From: Streptomyces sp. TSRI0107
Lineage (GTDB): Bacteria; Actinomycetota; Actinomycetes; Streptomycetales; Streptomycetaceae
DNA: 64,000 bases
Assembly: GCF_001905845.1 (NCBI RefSeq)
Contig: NZ_LIVZ01000007.1
Span: forward strand, 186,001 to 250,000
Direction of reading: 5' to 3'
Below, one piece after another: positions 59,124 through 64,000 of this stretch (position 1 is the stretch's first letter; each line of letters opens with the position of its first letter). The position numbers were made by a program, and so were the translations under genes. Under the pieces are notes generated by a model. That model was not told where the DNA came from and searched no databases. It saw only the letters and a program-made list of their open reading frames with translations.

Positions 59124-59999
59124 GTGACGGGCATCCCAGCGGGAGACATTTCGCGCGTCGGAGTGGTCGGCTGCGGCCAGATGGGCGCCGGTATCGCGGA
59201 GGTGTGCGCCCGCGCCGGCCTGGACGTCAAGGTCGCCGAGACCACCGGCGAGGCCCTGGAGATCGGCCGCACCCGGCTGTTCAACTCCCTGGCCAAGGCC
59301 GCCGAGCGGGGCAAGATCAGCGAGGAGGAGCGGGACTCGACGCAGGCCCGGCTGAGCTTCACCACCGACCTCGGCGAGTTCGCCGACCGTGATCTGGTGA
59401 TCGAGGCGGTCGTCGAGAACGAGCAGGTCAAGACCGAGATCTTCCAGGTGCTCGACCAGGTGGTGACCCGCCCGGACGCGATCCTGGCCTCCAACACCTC
59501 CTCCATCCCGCTGGTGAAGCTGGCGGTCGCCACCTCGCGGCCGGACCAGGTCATCGGCGTCCACTTCTTCAACCCGGCCCCGGTGCAGCAGCTCGTCGAG
59601 CTGATCCCCGCGCTCACCACCTCCGAGGGCACGCTCAGCCGGGCCCAGCTGTTCACCGAGAAGGTGCTGAACAAGCACGCCATCCGCGCCCAGGACCGCT
59701 CCGGCTTCGTGGTCAACGCGCTGCTGATCCCGTACCTGCTCTCCGCGATCCGGATGTTCGAGTCGGGCATCGCCAGCCGTGAGGACATCGACAACGGCAT
59801 GGAGATGGGCTGCGCGCACCCCATGGGCCCGCTGAAGCTGTCGGACCTCATCGGTCTGGACACGGTCGCCTCCGTGGCGTACTCGATGTACGAGGAGTAC
59901 AAGGAGCCGCTGTACGCCGCTCCCCCGCTGCTCCAGCGCATGGTCGACGCGGGCCGGCTCGGCCGCAAGACCGGATCCGGCTTCTACACCTACGGCTGA
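59124..59999 (+). CDS. 3-hydroxybutyryl-CoA dehydrogenase
   Basis: 291 aa. NAD-binding GVVGCGQMGAGIAEVCARAG, then AILASNTSSIPLVKLA with GVHFFNPAPVQQLVELIPA (catalytic His) and the C-terminal ALLIPYLLSAIRMFESG, GPLKLSDLIGLDTV. It oxidises or forms (S)-3-hydroxyacyl-CoA in butyryl-CoA or beta-oxidation metabolism, possibly supplying ethylmalonyl-CoA precursors. GTG start with AAGGGGA six nt upstream. A strong terminator follows. Confidence 0.95.
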   Translation: MTGIPAGDISRVGVVGCGQMGAGIAEVCARAGLDVKVAETTGEALEIGRTRLFNSLAKAAERGKISEEERDSTQARLSFTTDLGEFADRDLVIEAVVENEQVKTEIFQVLDQVVTRPDAILASNTSSIPLVKLAVATSRPDQVIGVHFFNPAPVQQLVELIPALTTSEGTLSRAQLFTEKVLNKHAIRAQDRSGFVVNALLIPYLLSAIRMFESGIASREDIDNGMEMGCAHPMGPLKLSDLIGLDTVASVAYSMYEEYKEPLYAAPPLLQRMVDAGRLGRKTGSGFYTYG

Positions 60000-60029
60000 T
60001 TACCGACCGTCAGTATCCGGCCGGTCGCA

Positions 60030-60060
60030 GGGCCCGGCACCCCAGGAGGGTGCCGGGCCC
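60030..60060 (+). terminator. Terminator after the 3-hydroxybutyryl-CoA dehydrogenase gene
   Basis: Perfect 13-bp stem (60030-60042 with 60048-60060) and a CAGGA loop, 30 nt past the stop. There is no T-tract. Confidence 0.85.
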
Positions 60061-60193
60061 GCGCCATTCACACACCGTGTGCGCGCCGGGCTCGCATATG
60101 CCCTGCGCACACGCTCCCCATGCGCCCACCAGGCGAGTTGACTCTTCATGCGCATGCAAGGGATGTAGACCGACCACGGAAAGGAGCGGACTT

Positions 60194-60451
60194 GTGACCG
60201 CCGATCCCGAGCATCCGGTCGTGAACGGAGAACTCGCAGAGTTACGACGCCGCCTCGATGTGGCCTATGCCCGCGTCGAAGGCGGACTGGCCCTGCTCAG
60301 CCATCGGACCGAGGAGACCGCGAAGGAACTGGACGAGGTGAACAACCGGCTCGTCACGCTGGAGCACGCCCGCTGGCCGCTGCCCTCGCTCGCGGCCGTG
60401 ACGGCCGTGGGCGCGCTCGTGGTGACGATCTGGCAGGCGCTGGGACGTTAG
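60194..60451 (+). CDS. Small coiled-coil protein with C-terminal membrane anchor
   Basis: 85 aa from a GTG with AAGGAG eight nt upstream. Residues about 12-60 are a charged helix likely to form a coiled coil (GELAELRRRLDVAYARVEGGLALL, ETAKELDEVNNRLVTLEHAR). A final hydrophobic helix (LAAVTAVGALVVTIWQAL) would place it as a tail-anchored protein. Its 3' end is 10 nt from the convergent Nudix gene. Function unknown. Confidence 0.82.
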   Translation: MTADPEHPVVNGELAELRRRLDVAYARVEGGLALLSHRTEETAKELDEVNNRLVTLEHARWPLPSLAAVTAVGALVVTIWQALGR

Positions 60452-60461
60452 CGGACGCGTC

Positions 60462-60989
60462 CTAGAGCCTGAGGTGGTGAAGTAACAGCAGTGCGGCCGC
60501 CATGTTGGCGGCCGGGACCTCGCCGCGGGCGATCAGGTCGGGGACGACCTTGAGGGGGACCCACTCCCGCCGGTCCGACTCGAAGTCGTCCACGGGGTGA
60601 CCGACGTACTCGCCCTCGTCGGCCCAGTAGATGTGGTGCCGGGCGTCGGTGAGCCCGTTGGACGGCTCCACGCTCATCAGATGGCGCAGCGGTCCCGGCC
60701 GCCATCCGGTCTCCTCCTCCAGCTCCCGGGCGGCGGCCGCCGCGATGTCCTCGCCGTCCTCCACGACGCCCGCCGCGAGTTCCCACCCCCAGCTGTCGGT
60801 GATGAAGCGGTGCCGCCACAGCAGCAGGACCTCGTTGGCCTCGTTCACCACGGTGGCCACGGCGACGGGCCGCAGCCGTATCAGGAAGTGGTCGAGATGC
60901 CGGCCGTCCGGCAGCTCGACATCCGCGAGGTTGACGCTGAACCAGCGGTTTTCATACACAGTTTGTTCGTTCTGTTTCGTCCACTGCAC
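60462..60989 (-). CDS. Nudix hydrolase
   Basis: 175 aa. The Nudix box is complete: GVVEDGEDIAAAAARELEEETGW fits GX5EX7REUXEEXGU. An N-terminal strand region (WFSVNLADVELPDGR) and the following DHFLIRLRPVAVATVV resemble ADP-ribose pyrophosphatases, so the substrate may be a nucleoside diphosphate sugar. GTG start with GGAAGGTGG upstream. It is transcribed in the same direction as the NsdA-like gene. Confidence 0.92.
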   Translation of the reverse strand: MQWTKQNEQTVYENRWFSVNLADVELPDGRHLDHFLIRLRPVAVATVVNEANEVLLLWRHRFITDSWGWELAAGVVEDGEDIAAAAARELEEETGWRPGPLRHLMSVEPSNGLTDARHHIYWADEGEYVGHPVDDFESDRREWVPLKVVPDLIARGEVPAANMAAALLLLHHLRL

Positions 60990-61130
60990 GGTTCTGCCAC
61001 CTTCCGCCGAGTAAGTGGCAATATCGCAGCAGGAGCGGGCGGGCAGCAGGGCGCACACCCGGCCGCTCGCGGGGCGGCCGTGGGCGCAATGGGGTCGCAA
61101 GGGATCCGCAGGGGGGTCCGGACAGCAGGT

Positions 61131-62471
61131 CTACAGCGGTACGCGCAGGGCCCCGTCGATGAGTTCGGCGGCCTCGGCCGTGCCCGCGCCGCCGCTGCGC
61201 ACCAGGTGCTCGCGTACCGCCCGGAGTCTGTCGCGCAGCCGCTGCGACTCCATCCCGCGGGCCTGCTCGGCCATCCGCACCGCGGTGGCCACAGCCTTCT
61301 CCGCGTTGCCCTGGCGCAGTTCGATCGTGCTGAGCATGGCCAGCCGGTGCACGCGGCCCCGGTCGTGCGCCGGGGTGTCCACCGCCGCCTCGGCGTGCTC
61401 CCGGGCCGCCGCCAGCTCACCCAGGCTGAGCAGCGCCTCCGCCACCTGGACGTTGACCAGCCCCGGCTGCACATAGCCGGTCTCGTCCGGTTCGTAACCG
61501 CGCCGGATCCGCTCGGCGGCCTGCTCGGCGCGCCGGATGCAGGACAGCGCCCCGCTGCCGTCGCCGAGATGGGCGTACGCCTTCGCCTGCATCGCGTACA
61601 GGTCGGAGGCCAGCGCGGGCGTGATGTGCTTCCCGGCGGTGCGCAGCGCGGCCTCCGCGAAGGCGACGGCCTGCCGGTACTCCTTCATGAACAGCGACTG
61701 GTTGACCAGCAGCGCGATCACATAGGCGCCCAGTCCCCGGTCCCCGCTGGCCTTCGCCAGCCGCAGCGCCTGGTGGAAGTAGCGCTGGGCGAGGCCGTGC
61801 GCGTCGGAGTCGTAGGCGCAGATGCCCGCGACCGCCACCAACCCGCCGGTCGCCCGGTGCAGCTGACGGCCCGTGGCGTCGGTGTAGCCGCCGCGCAGCA
61901 GCGGCGCGGCCTCGGCGTTGAGGAACCCGACGATCCGGGTGCGTGTGGCCACCCCGCCGGCCTTGCGGTACATCTGCTCGTAGTGGGCGCGGGCGGCGCG
62001 CAGCATGTCGATGTCGGCCGGGGTGACCCGGTGCCGCCCGCCCCGGGAGACGTCCACGTCCTCGGGCGGGTTCTCCCACTCCCACACCGGCATCACGGCG
62101 GGCGTGCCGGTGACCGCGGGCGCGCCCAGGATGTGCGGGCGCTGCTGCTCGTCGGAGCGCCACAGGGCGGTGGCCCGCTCCACGAAGCCGGACAGCGAGG
62201 TGCCGTGCACGGTCGGCTCGCCGCCGGGGACGCCGAGTCCGATGTCGTCGAGGGTGACCGGCCGGTGCAGCCGGGCGGCCAGCACCTCGCAGATCAGGTC
62301 GGGCACCTGGCCGCGCGGGCGCTGGCCCTTCAGCCAGCGGGCAACGGCGGTGTGTTCGTAGCGCAGCGCGAGTCCGCGCGCCCGTCCGGCCTGGTTCACG
62401 TGCGCGGCCAGACCGGCGTGCGAGATGCCCGCCTCGTCCAGAATCGCGTCGAGCAGTGTGTTGGGCTGCAT
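61131..62471 (-). CDS. NsdA-like helix-turn-helix/TPR regulator
   Basis: 446 aa. The N-terminal part (residues 1-90: QPNTLLDAILDEAGISHAGLA, YEHTAVARWLKGQRPRG, VPDLICEVLAARLHRPV) is a Cro-like DNA-binding domain nearly as I remember it from S. coelicolor NsdA. The rest consists of degenerate TPR helices that probably bind a partner. NsdA-type proteins repress sporulation and antibiotic production in Streptomyces. Here it could be a paralogue with similar or different targets. The ATG at 62471 has no obvious ribosome site. Confidence 0.87.
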   Translation of the reverse strand: MQPNTLLDAILDEAGISHAGLAAHVNQAGRARGLALRYEHTAVARWLKGQRPRGQVPDLICEVLAARLHRPVTLDDIGLGVPGGEPTVHGTSLSGFVERATALWRSDEQQRPHILGAPAVTGTPAVMPVWEWENPPEDVDVSRGGRHRVTPADIDMLRAARAHYEQMYRKAGGVATRTRIVGFLNAEAAPLLRGGYTDATGRQLHRATGGLVAVAGICAYDSDAHGLAQRYFHQALRLAKASGDRGLGAYVIALLVNQSLFMKEYRQAVAFAEAALRTAGKHITPALASDLYAMQAKAYAHLGDGSGALSCIRRAEQAAERIRRGYEPDETGYVQPGLVNVQVAEALLSLGELAAAREHAEAAVDTPAHDRGRVHRLAMLSTIELRQGNAEKAVATAVRMAEQARGMESQRLRDRLRAVREHLVRSGGAGTAEAAELIDGALRVPL

Positions 62472-62662
62472 GGGATAGGCCCCCCGGATGGCTCGGTGCC
62501 CGACAGCGTAGTGAATCCGGGTTCACACGGGGTGTGAACGGAGTACGCGAATCCGGCGTGTGCGCGCGCTGTCGCGGAGAGTTCCGAGCGGGTTGACTGA
62601 ATGTCCTCGAAAGAGGCCGGCCGGGCCGTCGGCTCCCCCTCGTACAGTGCGACGGCCCGCGC

Positions 62663-63733
62663 TCACGCCGTCCGCCGCGTCGCCTGCCCGACACTCCGTG
62701 GCGGGGCGGACGGCGTGTCGCCGGCGGCACTGCCCCGCGCCCCTGAAGGGCGACCGAGCAGACGCTCGTTGCGGACGACCAGGAAGGCGACGTCATCGGC
62801 GGGGGTGCCCTGGGTGTGGCGCAGCAGGCGGGTGAACACGGCTCCCAGGAGGGCCTGCGGAGTTCTCGTCCCCGCGCTCAGCGCCTCCGCGAGGACGAGG
62901 TCCAGCGGGAAGAAGCGGCCCTGTGCGTCGCGGGCGTCCTCCGCGCCGTCCGTGTGGAGGAAAAGGGCCTCACCGTGCCGGAGTTCGCCGCAGGGCGCGG
63001 CGGGCAGTTCGGGCGGCAGCGGGAACGGGCCCAGCGGCGGCAGCGGCTCGGCCACGGACAGCGGCTCGACCTCGGCGCCCCGGAGCCGGTAGGGCCATGG
63101 GTGACCGCAGTTGAGGGCCCGCATCCGCCCGTCGCGGTCGATCTCCAGCAGCAGGACGGTGACGAACTCCTCGGAGAGCGCGCCGCCCGCCTCGGTGCGG
63201 CCCCGTTCCCGCAGATGGCGGGCGAGGGCCCGGTCCAGCCGGCGCAGCACCCGGTCGAGGTCGGGTTCGTCGTGGGCGGCCTCGCGGAAGCTGCCGAGCA
63301 CGGCGGCGACGGTTGGGATGGCGCCGATCCCGTGCCCGCGCACGTCGCCCATCACGGCCCGTACGCCGTGCTCGGTGGCCACCACGTCGTACAGGTCACC
63401 GCCCACACTGGCGCCGCGGTCGGCGGCCAGCTGGGCGGCGGCCACCCGCAGCCCGTCGACCCGTGGCGGCAGGGGCCGCAGCAGCGCGCTCTGCGCGGCA
63501 CCGGCGACCTCGCGGGCCTGTTCGAGCTCCCGCAGCAGCACCCGGCGGACGTGGAACATCAGCCCGGTGCCGACGGCGAAGAAGACGGCGCTGGTCACGA
63601 GCCGCGCCCCCAGCCCGTCCTGCCGGCCGAGCGGGCAGGCCAGCTTGTAGGCGATGGCCGCGGCACCCCAGGCCGTGGGCAACCCGAGTGCGAGCATCCG
63701 ACGACCTGGGGCCCGTGCCTTGATACGGATCAT
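62663..63733 (-). CDS. PP2C-type (SpoIIE-like) phosphatase, membrane-linked
   Basis: 356 aa. Two hydrophobic helices (about 10-60) precede the phosphatase domain (about 90-320). That domain has GASVGGDLYDVVATEHGVRAVMGDVRGHG with the metal-binding Asp residues, LNCGHPWPYRL and FLHTDGAEDARD, as in RsbU/SpoIIE phosphatases. It lacks HAMP or PAS sensors. It would dephosphorylate anti-sigma-factor antagonists. The last 20 or so residues are encoded by a truncated copy of the dispersed intergenic repeat, so the C-terminus may be atypical. Confidence 0.9.
   Translation of the reverse strand: MIRIKARAPGRRMLALGLPTAWGAAAIAYKLACPLGRQDGLGARLVTSAVFFAVGTGLMFHVRRVLLRELEQAREVAGAAQSALLRPLPPRVDGLRVAAAQLAADRGASVGGDLYDVVATEHGVRAVMGDVRGHGIGAIPTVAAVLGSFREAAHDEPDLDRVLRRLDRALARHLRERGRTEAGGALSEEFVTVLLLEIDRDGRMRALNCGHPWPYRLRGAEVEPLSVAEPLPPLGPFPLPPELPAAPCGELRHGEALFLHTDGAEDARDAQGRFFPLDLVLAEALSAGTRTPQALLGAVFTRLLRHTQGTPADDVAFLVVRNERLLGRPSGARGSAAGDTPSAPPRSVGQATRRTA
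62729..62752. repeat. Dispersed GC-rich intergenic repeat, short copy inside the PP2C gene end
   Basis: TGCCCCGCGCCCCTGAAGGG matches the core of the 28.4-kb copy (CCCCGCGCCCCTGAGGG) with one base inserted. It sits in the last codons of the phosphatase gene. Confidence 0.55.
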
Positions 63734-63863
63734 GCCGATGGCCCCCCATGTAGGCCCTGACAGCGCGCGGACCGACCCCGAAAGGCCGGTCCGATTCTGT
63801 CGACCGCATGACCCGTAAAGACGGATCAGCCGGAAATGTCACCCGATCGAGTGAGGTGACTCC

Positions 63864-63899
63864 CACGCCCCGAAAAGGGGTGCGGGGAACCGCGCGACC
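63864..63899. repeat. Dispersed GC-rich intergenic repeat, copy at 63.9 kb
   Basis: Reads CACGCCCCGAAAAGGGG then TGCGGGGAACCGCGCG, the reverse orientation of the 28.4-kb copy with a changed loop. The CCCC/GGGG arms could form a small hairpin. It lies between the PP2C gene and the gene end at the window edge. Confidence 0.6.
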
Positions 63900-63957
63900 G
63901 GTCACGGACGGCTGGAAGCCGCCGCCGATCGCGCAGTCCCCCGGCGCTTTCGCGGAA

Positions 63958-64000
63958 CTAGCCCCGCAGCGCCGCCCCGGTCCGCTCGGCGGCCAGCGCG
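63958..64000 (-). CDS. pheT: Probable C-terminal end of phenylalanyl-tRNA synthetase beta subunit (partial)
   Basis: Only the last 13 codons and TAG stop (63958-63960) are inside the window. They read ALAAERTGAALRG, which fits the end of Streptomyces PheT (FDX-ACB domain tail) as I remember it. The gene order, with pheS/pheT near the arg and regulatory genes in S. coelicolor, agrees. Too short to be certain. Confidence 0.5.
   Translation of the reverse strand, partial: ALAAERTGAALRG

Overview
The window is high-GC actinobacterial chromosome and almost certainly Streptomyces. It carries ssgB (a sporulation-specific SsgA-like protein found only in sporulating actinomycetes), a eukaryotic-type Ser/Thr kinase, an NsdA-like TPR regulator, many GTG/TTG starts and strong third-position G/C. 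The gene content and order (ssgB, tRNA cluster, siroheme/cobalamin genes, metNIQ, argH, argR-argD-argB-argJ-argC, and what looks like the end of pheT) match the conserved core region I remember from S. coelicolor. This is chromosomal core, not a mobile island: no transposase, integrase, phage gene or CRISPR array was seen.

Layout. 0-2 kb: end of a sugar ABC permease, its solute-binding lipoprotein with a promoter and LacI-type operator, and tRNA-Val(CAC). 2-8.5 kb: PGPGW membrane protein, ssgB, a CGNR zinc-finger protein, small membrane proteins, a DsbA-like protein, a tandem GNAT and the translationally coupled pabB-pabC pair for p-aminobenzoate. 8.6-9.2 kb: a five-tRNA operon (Gly-Cys-Val-Val-Val) with promoter and terminator. 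9.3-14.4 kb: zinc-ribbon protein, APH-fold protein, a 1.3-kb gene-free G-skewed region of mosaic repeats, two small proteins and a membrane-anchored kinase. 14.4-22.8 kb: SpoU methyltransferase and corrinoid genes (CysG-like cobA, a giant BluB-CobT fusion, cobL). 22.9-26.8 kb: metN-metI-metQ-metQ preceded by a Cys/Met-rich leader peptide. 26.8-36.7 kb: HAD phosphatase, two membrane proteins, GNAT, sigma factor, GDPD, PlsC, multicopper oxidase, MFS pump with its TetR regulator, and an aldo/keto reductase. 36.8-49.4 kb: argH, a secreted duplicated protein, PNPOx-like and L,D-transpeptidase-like proteins, a ferric-reductase/FMN-binding/ApbE flavinylation operon, argR, the coupled argC-argJ-argB-argD operon and a second CGNR protein. 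49.4-64 kb: SufS-type desulfurase, GH51 arabinofuranosidase, DUF6314 protein, degenerate histidine phosphatase, GNAT, a MocR/EamA divergent pair sharing a CATG start, DUF1918 protein, GH-like 10 protein, 3-hydroxyacyl-CoA dehydrogenase, Nudix hydrolase, NsdA-like regulator, PP2C phosphatase and the probable last codons of pheT.

How genes work together. Arginine biosynthesis is split between argH and argCJBD, both with ARG-box-like sequence over the promoter and ArgR encoded between them. Methionine uptake appears to be controlled by a translated Cys/Met leader. The ferric reductase, double SGAT-motif FMN-binding protein and ApbE form an extracytosolic electron-transfer module in which ApbE would attach FMN to the middle protein. 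Many genes have a TANNNT -10 motif 5-8 nt before the start codon, so leaderless mRNAs are probably common here. The most promising undescribed items are the Cys/Met leader upstream of metNIQ, the mosaic repeat region, the degenerate 21-bp repeats beyond ssgB, and the overlapping divergent start codons of the MocR/EamA pair.
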